Positions 12,581-20,808 of a stretch of 31,937 bases of DNA are shown here, piece after piece. This DNA is from a virus, in IMG/VR virus record IMGVR_UViG_3300047668_000712, positions 1-31,937 of that record. One strand, written 5' to 3'. The translations under genes were made by a program, and so were the position numbers. Below the pieces are notes generated by a model, which was not told the DNA's origin, did not search any database, and saw only the letters and a list, made by a program, of their open reading frames with translations. Positions within the stretch are counted from its first letter, which is position 1. Every line of letters begins with the position of its first letter.

Positions 12581-14707
12581 ATGGAAAATAAAAGACCAAG
12601 AAATAACAAAGGACAATTTAAAAAAGCATCAAAAGTTTCAGAGTTTGGATTTGTAAATTTAAGTACATATACAAGCCCTGAAATTAAAGAAGTAAATGGC
12701 GAGGACTATATCGAATATGGGGCGGATAACAATTACTTTCAGTATCTAATAGACAGATATAATGGAAGCCCAACCAATAACGCTGCAATCAACGGTATAA
12801 GTCAAGCTATTTACGGAAAAGGATTAAATGCTACTAATTCAAGCAGAAAACCAAATGAGTATGCTCAAATGATTTCTTTGTTTAAGAAAAATGTAGTACG
12901 AAAACTTTGTTATGATTTAAAATTAATGGGACAATGTGCTGTTCAGATTATTTATTCAAAGGATAGGAAGAAAATTGCTCAAATAGAGCATATGCCTATT
13001 GAAACTTTGAGAGCAGAAAAAGCAAATTCAGACGGAGATATTCCTGCTTACTATTATTTTAAAGATTGGGCTAATATTAAAAAAAGCGATGAACCATTAA
13101 GAATACCTGCTTACGGTATGTCAAATGAAAATATAGAAATATATTACATCAAACCTTATAAATCAGGATTTTATTACTATTCACCTGTCGATTATCAGGG
13201 GGGGTTACAGTACGCAGAACTTGAAGAAGAAGTTTCTAACTACCATCTTAATAATATACTTAACGGTCTAGCACCTAGTATGTTAATTAATTTTAACAAC
13301 GGTACTCCAAACCAAGAAGAAAGACAATTAATAGAAAATAAAATTGCTCAAAAGTTTTCAGGCTCAAGTAACGCAGGAAAATTCATTTTAGCATTTAATG
13401 ACAATAAAGAAAGTCAAGCGGAAATTACACCCGTTCAACTTTCAGATGCTCATAACCAATACCAATTTTTATCAGACGAAGCTACAAAGAAAATAATGGT
13501 TTCTCACCGTATTGTTTCACCTATGTTATTAGGGATAAAAGACGGTTCAGGCTTAGGGAACAATGCAGAAGAAATTAAAACTGCATCTTTATTAATGGAC
13601 AACACCGTTATTAGACCTTTTCAGGAACTTTTAATAGATGCCTTTGATGATATGTTAAGTTTCAATGATATTAGCTTAAACCTGTACTTTACAACGTTAC
13701 AGCCTTTAGAATTTACTGAAGTTGATTCATCTATTCAAGACAAAGAAACAATTGAAGAAGAAACGGGGGTTGAAATGGAAAAATTTAGCCTAAAAAAAAT
13801 TGATGGACAAGAAGTTTACAACACTAAAGAAGAAGCAGAAATAAAAGCTAAAGAGATTGGTTGCTCAGGTTTTCACGAAATGGAAATTGAAGGCGATATT
13901 TATTTTATGCCTTGTGAAAATCATACGGAATTAAAGTCACCTTGTTGGGATGGTTACGAACAGATTGGTATGAAGACTAAAGATGGTAAAGAAGTACCGA
14001 ATTGCGTACCGTTATCAAAAGAAAAATTGTGCTGTTCTTCAGATTCAACAGAAGACGATGAAAAAGTAGCAAGTAAGTTAATTGCTTTAGGTGAAGATAT
14101 TGACGAAGAAAAATGGGAAGCTATTTTTGAACAAGATGTAGATTACCAAAAAGAAGATGCTATTGACAACATAATAACTGAATTAGGACAAAACGAATTT
14201 ATCGAAGAAAGTAAAAGAAAACTATCTACTATTCAAAAAATAGTTAATTTAGTAAGTACAGGAAGTGCATACCCAAATAGTCCATCTGCTCAAGACAAAA
14301 AAGTTGGTGAAAATTATTTTAAAGTAAGGTATTTTTACAGCCCTAGAAAAGTAGGCTCAAATGCAAGAAGTTTTTGCAGAGCAATGAAAAATGCTAATAA
14401 ATTATATCGTAAAAAAGACATAATAGCAATGGGTACTCAAACTGTAAACAAAGGTTGGGGACCTGAAGGTGCAGACCAATATTCAATTTGGCTTTATAAG
14501 GGTGGCGGAAATTGCCATCATTCGTGGAGACGGGTAACATATAAAAGCAAGTTATCTGAAACAAGTACAAAAGATGCTCAAGATATTATAGGAACTAGAC
14601 AGGCTGCTATTTTAGGGTATAAAGTTACAAATCCTTACCAAGTTTCTATACAGCCAAGAAATTTACCAAACAAGGGTTTTTTACCTAATAACCCTCAAGG
14701 AAAATAA
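12581..14707 (+). CDS. Portal protein with unusual C-terminal extension
   Basis: 708 aa. Residues about 20-395 fit a phage portal: an N-terminal GADNNYFQYLIDRYNGSPTNNAAIN region, the central LMGQCAVQIIYSKDR segment and a stem-like helical part. Beyond that, three unusual pieces follow: a Cys-containing domain at about 410-445 (KEIGCSGFHEMEIEGDIYFMPCENH), a Cys-containing segment at about 455-488 (CWDGYEQIGMKTKDGKE), and a C-terminal domain at about 577-660 with GNCHHSWRRVTYKSK. Portals form the dodecameric DNA channel. The fused domains may anchor the packaging motor or a structural element. Length is well beyond that of a typical portal (400-500 aa). Confidence 0.8.
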   Translation: MENKRPRNNKGQFKKASKVSEFGFVNLSTYTSPEIKEVNGEDYIEYGADNNYFQYLIDRYNGSPTNNAAINGISQAIYGKGLNATNSSRKPNEYAQMISLFKKNVVRKLCYDLKLMGQCAVQIIYSKDRKKIAQIEHMPIETLRAEKANSDGDIPAYYYFKDWANIKKSDEPLRIPAYGMSNENIEIYYIKPYKSGFYYYSPVDYQGGLQYAELEEEVSNYHLNNILNGLAPSMLINFNNGTPNQEERQLIENKIAQKFSGSSNAGKFILAFNDNKESQAEITPVQLSDAHNQYQFLSDEATKKIMVSHRIVSPMLLGIKDGSGLGNNAEEIKTASLLMDNTVIRPFQELLIDAFDDMLSFNDISLNLYFTTLQPLEFTEVDSSIQDKETIEEETGVEMEKFSLKKIDGQEVYNTKEEAEIKAKEIGCSGFHEMEIEGDIYFMPCENHTELKSPCWDGYEQIGMKTKDGKEVPNCVPLSKEKLCCSSDSTEDDEKVASKLIALGEDIDEEKWEAIFEQDVDYQKEDAIDNIITELGQNEFIEESKRKLSTIQKIVNLVSTGSAYPNSPSAQDKKVGENYFKVRYFYSPRKVGSNARSFCRAMKNANKLYRKKDIIAMGTQTVNKGWGPEGADQYSIWLYKGGGNCHHSWRRVTYKSKLSETSTKDAQDIIGTRQAAILGYKVTNPYQVSIQPRNLPNKGFLPNNPQGK

Positions 14708-14722
14708 AATAAAAAAAGAACT

Positions 14723-15229
14723 ATGGCAACAGTATTATTTATAAACAGAACTGATTTAGTAAGAAATTCGATTATTGACGGCAACGTTGACACGGACAAA
14801 TATATTCAGTTTATAAAACTTGCTCAAGAAATTCACATACAGAATTATATGGGTACAAAATTATATGAGGGTTTGACGGTGGCTATGCCTAATATTGATT
14901 TACCTGCAAATGCTCGTTGGAAAACCTTACTAGACGAATATATTGTACCTATGGAAATTTGGTTCGCTCAAGTAGATTATATACCCTTTGCAAGTTACCA
15001 AATAAAAAATGGAGGAATGTACAAGCACCGTTCTGAAAATGCTGATTCAGTTAGCAAAGAAGAAGTTGATTATTTAGTAGAAAAAGCAAGAACAAATGCA
15101 GAATGGTATTCAAGACGATTTATTGATTTTATGAGTTTTAACCAAACACTTTATCCTGAATATACACAAAATTTGAATGACGATATTTACCCTAGTACAG
15201 ATGCAACATTTAACGGTTGGGTATTATGA
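14723..15229 (+). CDS. Probable head-tail connector (DUF6712-like)
   Basis: 168 aa, largely helical, with repeated aromatic residues (NAEWYSRRFIDFMSFNQTLYPEY, about 120-142) and LAQEIHIQNYMGTKLYEGL near 33-51. The pattern and position after the portal match Bacteroidetes phage connector proteins often annotated DUF6712. Such adaptors join the portal to the tail. The leader reads AAAGAACT just before the ATG, close to the AGAACA box but in a late context. Its stop overlaps a tiny Lys-rich ORF. Confidence 0.55.
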   Translation: MATVLFINRTDLVRNSIIDGNVDTDKYIQFIKLAQEIHIQNYMGTKLYEGLTVAMPNIDLPANARWKTLLDEYIVPMEIWFAQVDYIPFASYQIKNGGMYKHRSENADSVSKEEVDYLVEKARTNAEWYSRRFIDFMSFNQTLYPEYTQNLNDDIYPSTDATFNGWVL

Positions 15230-15330
15230 TTTACAAACCAAAAGAAAAGAACGTTCAGAAACTTAAAACTTTCTTAAAAAAAACTGAAAATAATAAAACA
15301 AAAAAAATAAAAAATGGCAACTCTATTTAA
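15226..15330 (+). CDS. Tiny Lys-rich ORF (34 aa), doubtful
   Basis: ATG overlaps the stop codon of the connector gene (ATGA) and the frame ends 17 nt inside the fibre gene. The product, MIYKPKEKNVQKLKTFLKK and onward, is nearly half Lys/Asn. Coupled overlaps favour translation, but the A-rich sequence gives open frames easily, so it may be only leader sequence. Confidence 0.35.
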   Translation: MIYKPKEKNVQKLKTFLKKTENNKTKKIKNGNSI

Positions 15331-18103
15331 TACTAGAATATCTGATACATACGAGGGTTTAATAAAAACAATTGATAATGCAGCTATTTCTGCATCTTTA
15401 AAAGAACTGTCAGATGGTTCAGGAAATTTAACGGGTTTATTTTTAAATTCAGCAGGAGATTTTAAGGTTACTAATATTTTAGAGTTTGGTACTTTAAAAG
15501 ATTCTAATAATGTAGGAATATTAACTTTTATTACAGCAGCAGATGGAATTGAAAATTTTGATAATGATATTTCTGTACCTACAACAGCAGCGGTTAAGTT
15601 ATATGTAGATACCAAATTTGCTACAACAGATACTTTAGCAGAGATTTTAGTATTTGGAAACACAACAAGCGGAACGGATATTGAAATTACTGCAGGTGAC
15701 GATATTAAAATTTCAGATTCAAGTAAATTATTATTTGGTAATGGTGCTACAGATTTTGAGATTTACCACGATGGTACGGGTTCTTTTATTTCAGATTTAG
15801 GAACGGGTAATTTAGAAATTGCTAGTAATTTATTAAAAATATTAAGTGCTACGGGGGAAAATATGATTTTAGCCCAACAAGATAATGGGGTACAATTGTA
15901 TTGTGATAATTCAAAGAAACTTGAAACAACGTCTGTGGGGGCAACTGTGACGGGTAGCTTAACAGTTACTAATAAAATCTTAGGAGAACTAGACACAACA
16001 GTAATAGGGACAACTCAGGCGGTTGCAAATAACTCTACTTTAATTGCAACAACTGCATACGCAGATTTAGCTAATTTAGCTCAAATAAATTCTAATAGTT
16101 CAAATATTAATACGATAAATACAAATATTAATACGATAAATACTACCGCAGAGTTTTTAGTAAATAAAGGACAACCTAGCGGTTATGTACCTCTAGACGC
16201 AGGGGGTAAAATTTTAGAATCATATTTGCCTGCATCCATTATTGGACAGTTAAATTATGTAGGTACGTGGGACGCAGCTAATGATACGCCAACACTACCA
16301 AACCCTACCACAGTTAATGGCGATTATTATATTGTAAATGCAGCAGGAACTTATTTAGGTGTTTCTTACGGTATAGGCGATTGGATAGTCTCCAATGGTA
16401 TTGCGTGGCAAAAAATAGACAACACAGAATCGGTTTCTACAGTTTTTGGTAGACTAGGTAATATTTTAGCTAACTCGACAGATTATGATGCTTTTTACCC
16501 AACGCTTACAAATTTACCAAACTTAGTAGCTAATAATGCAGCAGTTGCAGCAAACACTTTAAAAGTAGGAATTACTACACAGCAAGCGGCAGACATAACT
16601 ACAAACAATGCTAAAATTTCATTTGATACTACAAGCTCTACTAGGCTAGCTAATACAAGCGGTACAAACACAGGCGACCAAAATTTAGCAGAGGTTTTAA
16701 GTTTAGACAATACTACAAATGGAAACGATATTGCTATAAGTGCAGCCGATAATATTACACTTACTGACACTAGTAAAATTATAATGGGTGCAGATAGTGA
16801 TTTAGAAACATACCACGACGGCATTAAAGGTCATATTAAAAATATTACAGGAGCTTTAAATATAGAATCTAATAATATAGAGATTGGTACTTTTAATAAT
16901 TCAGCAACGGGTCTACGGTCTATAGCAATAGGTGCTAACACAACAGCTAGTAATACCGACGCTATAGCAATGGGAGAAAATACTACAGCAACAGGTATTA
17001 GTTCTACTGCAATTGGTAAAGCAACCAACGCAAGTGCAGACGGAGCTACATCAATGGGAAATGGAACTACTGCAAGTGGAGTAAATTCTACGTCTATGGG
17101 GGTTAATACGTTAGCAAGTGGAGCGTACTCTACGTCGACAGGAAATAATACTACCGCTAGTGGTGACAATTCTTTTTCGGCAGGAGCTAACACAACAGCA
17201 AGTGGCGAGAGGTCTACAGCAACAGGAAACAATACACTCGCAGGTGGTAATTCAGCTACCGCAATAGGGACTAATACAGAAGCAAGAGCTACAAGTTCTT
17301 TTGCTACAGGTATTAATACGTTAGCAAGTGGAAATCACTCTACGGCAATGGGAAATGGAACAGTAGCAAGTGGTACAAATTCTATATCAGCAGGTTCAAG
17401 TACTACGGCAGGTGGTAACCAATCTTTTGCAGTAGGTTTTTCTACAACAGCTAATGGTAATGTTGCTACAGCAATGGGAAATTCAACAGTAGCGAGTGGT
17501 GTTTCGTCTACCGCAATGGGGCTTTATTCAGTAGCAAGTGGGGTTGCATCTACAGCAACAGGTTATGATACCGAAGCAAGCGGTGCTAACTCTACAGCAA
17601 TGGGAAAAGAAACGACAGCTAGTGGTCTAAATTCTTTTGCTACAGGTGGTTCAACTACCGCATCGGGAGATTATTCTACCGCATCGGGTAGAAGTACATT
17701 ATCAAGCGGTAGCCACTCTTTTGCAGCAGGTTTTTCTACTATAGCAAGTGGAGAGTCTTCTACAGCTATGGGTGTTAACTCTACAGCAAGCGGCGATAAA
17801 TCAGTATCAATAGGCGATAACACTATAGCTAACTCGTTTTCAGAAATAGCGATAGGTAGAAATCCTGTAGCAAAAACAGGTAATGCAACAATATGGGTTG
17901 CAACGGATAGGTTATTTAGTATTGGTAACGGGGCGTCAGCAAGTTCGCAAAGTATGGCTTTAGAAATATTAAAAAATGGTATAACTGTTTTACCTGCAGT
18001 AGTTTCGTTAAACTTTGCAGACGATACAGCAGCCGCTACAGGTGGTGTGCCTGTTGGTGGTTTATACCATACATCGGGTGCTATAAAAATAAGACTAACA
18101 TAA
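15314..18103 (+). CDS. Tail fibre / receptor-binding protein with YadA-like beta-roll repeats
   Basis: 929 aa, the largest protein. The N-terminal half (1-530) is Ser/Thr/Asn/Ala-rich beta structure, with a short Asn/Ile coiled-coil-like stretch (NINTINTNINTINT) near residue 270 and a GTWDAANDTPTLPN...GDWI region near 315-360. Residues about 532-856 hold 22-23 repeats of about 14 residues with the pattern (S/T)xAxGxxTxASGxx, like the left-handed beta-roll of YadA/trimeric autotransporter heads. The last part is a C-terminal end piece. Such fibres are trimeric and bind the host surface. Expression would be late, from the portal operon. Confidence 0.8.
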   Translation: MATLFNTRISDTYEGLIKTIDNAAISASLKELSDGSGNLTGLFLNSAGDFKVTNILEFGTLKDSNNVGILTFITAADGIENFDNDISVPTTAAVKLYVDTKFATTDTLAEILVFGNTTSGTDIEITAGDDIKISDSSKLLFGNGATDFEIYHDGTGSFISDLGTGNLEIASNLLKILSATGENMILAQQDNGVQLYCDNSKKLETTSVGATVTGSLTVTNKILGELDTTVIGTTQAVANNSTLIATTAYADLANLAQINSNSSNINTINTNINTINTTAEFLVNKGQPSGYVPLDAGGKILESYLPASIIGQLNYVGTWDAANDTPTLPNPTTVNGDYYIVNAAGTYLGVSYGIGDWIVSNGIAWQKIDNTESVSTVFGRLGNILANSTDYDAFYPTLTNLPNLVANNAAVAANTLKVGITTQQAADITTNNAKISFDTTSSTRLANTSGTNTGDQNLAEVLSLDNTTNGNDIAISAADNITLTDTSKIIMGADSDLETYHDGIKGHIKNITGALNIESNNIEIGTFNNSATGLRSIAIGANTTASNTDAIAMGENTTATGISSTAIGKATNASADGATSMGNGTTASGVNSTSMGVNTLASGAYSTSTGNNTTASGDNSFSAGANTTASGERSTATGNNTLAGGNSATAIGTNTEARATSSFATGINTLASGNHSTAMGNGTVASGTNSISAGSSTTAGGNQSFAVGFSTTANGNVATAMGNSTVASGVSSTAMGLYSVASGVASTATGYDTEASGANSTAMGKETTASGLNSFATGGSTTASGDYSTASGRSTLSSGSHSFAAGFSTIASGESSTAMGVNSTASGDKSVSIGDNTIANSFSEIAIGRNPVAKTGNATIWVATDRLFSIGNGASASSQSMALEILKNGITVLPAVVSLNFADDTAAATGGVPVGGLYHTSGAIKIRLT
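16909..17883 (+). repeat. Tandem 14-residue coding repeats (about 22-23 units) in the fibre gene
   Basis: Each unit encodes roughly (S/T)-x-A-x-G-x-x-T-x-A-S-G-x-x, 42 nt long. Units are imperfect, with conserved Gly, Thr and Ala-Ser-Gly positions and variable outer residues such as Met/Ala/Thr/Val before Gly. The design matches YadA-head beta-rolls. Nearly identical spacing with variable surface positions suggests expansion by duplication and diversification for receptor binding. Confidence 0.8.
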
Positions 18104-18145
18104 AAAAATTTAGTATATTTACAGCTAACTTTAAAAATATTTAAA

Positions 18146-18388
18146 ATGTCTAAAATCACAGAGGTAGAATTAAAAAATTTACAAGAACAGGAGCAAAAAA
18201 AGGGTGCGATTTTGCACGACTTGGGATTACTACAAACTCAAACACATAGTTTAAATCACTATTACGTTGAATTAATGGTAGAACAAGAAAAATCTAAAAA
18301 GGGACTTGAAGAAATTTACGGTGAAATAAACATAAATCTTAAAGACGGTTCTTTTGAATTAATCAATAAAGATGAAAAAAATAAGTAA
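18146..18388 (+). CDS. Small coiled-coil-type protein (80 aa)
   Basis: 80 aa, very hydrophilic and helical: heptad-like segments from residue 4 to about 55 (EVELKNLQEQEQKKGAILHDL and after) suggest a coiled coil. Overlaps the endolysin start by 17 nt. Small coiled-coil proteins beside lysis genes occur in Bacteroidetes phages, but no specific role can be given. The only upstream promoter-like sequence is a weak TATATTTAC and I do not list it. Confidence 0.55.
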   Translation: MSKITEVELKNLQEQEQKKGAILHDLGLLQTQTHSLNHYYVELMVEQEKSKKGLEEIYGEININLKDGSFELINKDEKNK

Positions 18389-18833
18389 GCATATTTCTTT
18401 TAAGGAAGCAACTCATTCAAATTACGCCAAACAATATGGCATAGCAAATAAGCCTAAACCTGAACATATTGAAAATATGAAGTTATTGGCTGAAAAGGTT
18501 TTTGAGCCGTTAAGAGAGTGGGTTGCAGCCCCTATAAGGGTTAACAGTATGTTTAGAAGTAAAGAGTTAAATACGGCTTTAAAAGGCAGTCATACATCAA
18601 GTCATTTAAAGGGCAAAGCAATTGATATTACATCTATTGATGGAGCGAGTAATTTAGAGATGTTTCACTACATAAAAGATAATTTAGATTTCGACCAACT
18701 TATTTGGGAGTATGGAACAGAGCCTAAATGGCTTCACGTTTCTTACGAAAATGAAAAAGATAACAGAAATCAAATTTTAGTTATTAAAAAAAGAGGTGTT
18801 TATTATACATATTCTGAATGTAAAACTTGTTAA
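18372..18833 (+). CDS. Peptidase M15-family endolysin
   Basis: 153 aa with the M15A D-Ala-D-Ala carboxypeptidase-type motif SHLKGKAID (S77, H78, D85) and WLHVSY with H122. H78, D85 and H122 are the expected zinc ligands. RVNSMFRSKELN near 56-67 fits the conserved Arg/Ser region of this fold. Enzymes of this family cut peptide stems of peptidoglycan, consistent with a lysin. It has no signal peptide, so a holin is needed; two small membrane proteins follow. Translation start overlaps the previous gene. Confidence 0.85.
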   Translation: MKKISKHISFKEATHSNYAKQYGIANKPKPEHIENMKLLAEKVFEPLREWVAAPIRVNSMFRSKELNTALKGSHTSSHLKGKAIDITSIDGASNLEMFHYIKDNLDFDQLIWEYGTEPKWLHVSYENEKDNRNQILVIKKRGVYYTYSECKTC

Positions 18834-18834
18834 A

Positions 18835-18990
18835 ATGGCTAACGATTATAAAACTTTAATTTTAAATGCAGGAACATTTACACTTTCAATGACAAATATT
18901 GATGTATTTTTAAAAATTATTTTACTAAGTGTATCAATTTTATATACTGTGCATAAATGGTATTTATTAAATGAAAACAAAAAAGAATAA
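18835..18990 (+). CDS. Small single-membrane-span protein, holin-like (51 aa)
   Basis: 51 aa starting MANDYK; a single hydrophobic segment at about 21-40 (NIDVFLKIILLSVSILYTVH) is followed by a charged tail (KWYLLNENKKE). I chose the ATG at 18835, one base after the endolysin stop, over an upstream start that would overlap the endolysin. The next gene starts in its stop codon (TAATG). It may be a holin-class helper or an antiholin-type membrane partner. Confidence 0.55.
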   Translation: MANDYKTLILNAGTFTLSMTNIDVFLKIILLSVSILYTVHKWYLLNENKKE

Positions 18991-19415
18991 TGAAAAAAAA
19001 ATTTTCTGAAACTAAGGTTGGTAAATTCCTGAAAAGCATTGGCTCAGGAATATTTGGTACCGTTGGAGATATATTACCTAATGACGGATTATTAGGTGTT
19101 TTAAAGGGCTTGATTACAAATGGTAACACATTAAGTGAAGAAGATAAGAAAATGGCTCTAAAGTACCTAGAAATGGATATAGCAGAGATGCAAGAGGTTT
19201 CTAAAAGGTGGGCTTCAGATATGACGTCAGACAGTTGGCTTTCTAAAAACGTAAGACCATTGACATTAATCTTTTTTTCGATTGCTTATGTAGTGGGTTG
19301 GTTTTTAAATTACTCTTTAGAAAATATTACGGGGTTGCTTTCCTTAATTGTTGGGGCTTATTTTGGTTCTAGAGGTTTGGAAAAATTTAAAAGTATTCAG
19401 AACAAAAAAAATTAA
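18990..19415 (+). CDS. Holin, GTA 3-TM type (putative)
   Basis: 141 aa. A 70-residue N-terminal soluble part is followed by KRWASDMTSDSWLSKNVRP (near 71-89), the signature-like Trp-Ser-Asp...Arg-Pro segment of the 3TM holin family found in gene-transfer agents and phages, then two visible hydrophobic spans (about 90-106 and 113-128). It overlaps the preceding stop codon (TAATG), supporting coupled expression with the lysis genes. It would make membrane holes that release the M15 endolysin. One of the three spans is not obvious. Confidence 0.7.
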   Translation: MKKKFSETKVGKFLKSIGSGIFGTVGDILPNDGLLGVLKGLITNGNTLSEEDKKMALKYLEMDIAEMQEVSKRWASDMTSDSWLSKNVRPLTLIFFSIAYVVGWFLNYSLENITGLLSLIVGAYFGSRGLEKFKSIQNKKN

Positions 19416-19492
19416 AATCCCAAAGTCATTATTTTTAGTTATATTTTTAGTTTTATATTTAGATATATTTTTTGATATATTTCTAATAATTC

Positions 19493-19528
19493 AAGTAATT
19501 AAAAAGTTCGAAGTTATTACTTTTTTTT
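19493..19528 (+). terminator. Intrinsic terminator after holin gene
   Basis: AAGTAAT (19493-19499) pairs with ATTACTT (19516-19522) and a T run reaches 19528. The loop contains the palindrome TTCGAA. It lies in the 129-nt gap after the holin gene, 16 nt before the NinG-like gene. Confidence 0.6.
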
Positions 19529-19544
19529 AAAACAAAAAAATTAA

Positions 19545-19940
19545 ATGGCAAAAAAGAAACTTACAAGAAGTAAAATAGTTAAAAAACTAGATACAATTTT
19601 TAGTCAGTATATAAGACTGAAAGATTCTAACAATGAGGTATCAACCTGCTTCACCTGCGGAAAACAGGACCATTGGAAAAAGCTACAAAACGGACACTTT
19701 CAATCACGAAGACATTATTCGACTAGATGGGACGAAACAAATTGTCAAGTACAATGTGCGGGCTGCAATGTATTCAAATACGGGGAGCAATATATATTCA
19801 GTAAAAACTTAGATTCTAAATTTGGCGAGGGTACAGCTCAGGAACTACATATTCAAGCTCAACAGATAGTGAAGTTTTCGGATGAAGATTTAAAAGAAAT
19901 GATAAAAAATTACGAAAAACTTGTACAGCAATTAATTTAA
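19545..19940 (+). CDS. ninG: NinG/Rap-like recombination protein
   Basis: 131 aa. C35-x2-C38 (in TCFTCGK) and C71-x2-C74 (CAGC), with NGHF at 49-52 and the pattern RRHYSTRWDETNCQVQC, are hallmarks of the lambda NinG family, an HNH/treble-clef-like endonuclease involved in Holliday-junction resolution and recombination. Zinc-binding Cys4 architecture supports a DNA-binding fold. It lies between the lysis terminator and another terminator, after late genes rather than in the early block, a possible late recombination or DNA-processing role. Confidence 0.75.
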   Translation: MAKKKLTRSKIVKKLDTIFSQYIRLKDSNNEVSTCFTCGKQDHWKKLQNGHFQSRRHYSTRWDETNCQVQCAGCNVFKYGEQYIFSKNLDSKFGEGTAQELHIQAQQIVKFSDEDLKEMIKNYEKLVQQLI

Positions 19941-19951
19941 TCTTACATTTG
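19921..19951 (+). promoter_or_regulatory. Candidate promoter inside the NinG-like gene 3' end
   Basis: TTG (19921-19923), then 20 nt, then TACATTTG (19944-19951), a full match to TANNTTTG. Transcription would begin near 19957 and meet a hairpin terminator about 20-50 nt on, giving a very short RNA. The -33 part lies inside coding sequence, so it might be a chance match. Confidence 0.4.
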
Positions 19952-19978
19952 TAGTGTTCTGTTTTTAATTACTAAGAG

Positions 19979-20008
19979 AGGGTTTGCATCAGCATTCCCT
20001 TTTTTTTT
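19979..20008 (+). terminator. Hairpin plus long T tract after the NinG-like gene
   Basis: AGGG (19979-19982) pairs with CCCT (19997-20000); a TT/TT internal loop separates it from TGC/GCA closed by an ATCA loop, then eight more T residues follow. The stem is weak but the T tract is long. Probable end of the structural/lysis transcript or of a very short RNA from the 19944 promoter. Confidence 0.6.
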
Positions 20009-20028
20009 GTTTTTTTTTCACTTTTAGC

Positions 20029-20059
20029 TTGTGGTTATCAACTAAAGTGTTTATATTTG
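20029..20059 (+). promoter_or_regulatory. Early-type promoter for the replication block
   Basis: TTG (20029-20031), then 20 nt, then TATATTTG (20052-20059), matching the Bacteroidetes consensus. The leader GTGTATAATTAA after the -7 box is shared with the promoter at 31105. It has a diverged form of the GTTAT/ATAAC frame and no TGGCAATTAAGTCA box. It sits just after terminators and before 20089, whose leader carries an AGAACA box. Confidence 0.75.
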
Positions 20060-20088
20060 TGTATAATTAATAATTAAAATAGAACAAA

Positions 20089-20385
20089 ATGAATATTACT
20101 CAAAGAATCAACACGCCAAGTTACACAAAGCAAGAAAAGAAAAATGCAAAAAAAATGCATCAATATTTTCGATATGAAAAATTAATGAAACAAGCGAGAA
20201 GTAATAAAGAAGATTATTTAGATTGTTTAGCAAAAAATCCTGAAAAGTTAAATTACAAAAATAGAATTGCTTTGGCTGATTTGATAGTAATATTTCACCA
20301 AGATGCTTTAAAATATTGGAATAAAGCAGAAGCGTTAAGAAATGAATACCCTTTTCTTAATGAAATGATTAAATTAAAAAAATAA
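20089..20385 (+). CDS. Early-type hypothetical protein (98 aa)
   Basis: 98 aa, strongly basic, rich in Lys/Asn/Tyr, with helical segments at 15-55 and 58-90. First gene after the early-type promoter at 20029-20059; an AGAACA box (20081-20086) ends two bases before the ATG. Its last codon overlaps the start of the next small gene (TAATG). The basic composition suggests nucleic-acid contact, but no motif is seen. Confidence 0.65.
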   Translation: MNITQRINTPSYTKQEKKNAKKMHQYFRYEKLMKQARSNKEDYLDCLAKNPEKLNYKNRIALADLIVIFHQDALKYWNKAEALRNEYPFLNEMIKLKK

Positions 20386-20516
20386 TGGAAAATTTAATCG
20401 AAAAAAGAGAAAAAATTGCTTACAGATTAAGGTATGCAAATAGACAAGGTTGGGCAACTGAATTATTAGAAAAAGAATTTGAAGATATTAAAAACGAAAT
20501 TATCAATAATAATTAA
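20385..20516 (+). CDS. Small early-type protein (43 aa)
   Basis: Starts by TAATG overlap with the 20089 gene. 43 aa, Glu/Lys/Arg/Asn-rich, helical, with no family I recognise. The overlap suggests coupled translation. It forms with the next two tiny ORFs a series of helical, charged early peptides. Confidence 0.55.
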   Translation: MENLIEKREKIAYRLRYANRQGWATELLEKEFEDIKNEIINNN

Positions 20517-20528
20517 AACAGAACAAAA

Positions 20529-20678
20529 ATGGAAACACAGGACATCACTTTACAGAAAGAAATTAAGAGTTTAGAAGAAGCATTGCATTTTGCAGTTTAT
20601 AATGGAGACGCATTTGAACAAATGTCTTTACATAAAAAATTAGAGATTGCTAAATCAACATTATTAAACATCAAGTAA
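20529..20678 (+). CDS. Small early-type protein (49 aa)
   Basis: An AGAACA box (20520-20525) ends 3 nt before this ATG. The 49-aa protein looks helical: an acidic/Lys mix with repeated Leu (LQKEIKSLEEALHFAVY). Its stop codon overlaps the following start (TAATG). No family recognised. Confidence 0.55.
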   Translation: METQDITLQKEIKSLEEALHFAVYNGDAFEQMSLHKKLEIAKSTLLNIK

Positions 20679-20797
20679 TGGAGACAGAAAAATCACTTAT
20701 AGAAAATTACGAAAATAGAGTAAATGCACTATTAACCAAAATTGATTTTTTGGAGGCACAATTAGAAGTATCAAAAGAATTTTATTTTAACAATTAA
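20678..20797 (+). CDS. Small early-type protein (39 aa)
   Basis: 39 aa, starts within the previous stop (TAATG). It is a single amphipathic helix by pattern (LIENYENRVNALLTKIDFLEAQL). It resembles 20529 in size and style, and both start MET, but they are not clearly homologous. Function unknown. Confidence 0.5.
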   Translation: METEKSLIENYENRVNALLTKIDFLEAQLEVSKEFYFNN

Positions 20798-20808
20798 ATA
20801 TATAAATT

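Noticed and set aside
16831-17232. Long reverse-strand frames opposite the tail fibre (also 15274-15663, 16495-16824 and 17671-18159)
   Set aside because: They mirror the repeated Ala/Gly/Ser/Thr codons of the fibre gene; no promoter, leader or protein pattern supports them.
18104-18145. TATATTTAC upstream of the 18146 gene as a promoter
   Set aside because: Last base of the consensus is missing and there is no convincing TTG at 19-20 nt.
18796-18834. Upstream start of the small membrane protein at 18835
   Set aside because: It overlaps the endolysin coding end; the ATG at 18835 is one base after the endolysin stop.
19348-19530. Hydrophobic 60-codon frame overlapping the holin gene end
   Set aside because: It would start with TTG inside the holin gene and is made of AT-rich low-complexity Leu/Ile/Phe codons; no start signal, and it crosses the terminator stem.
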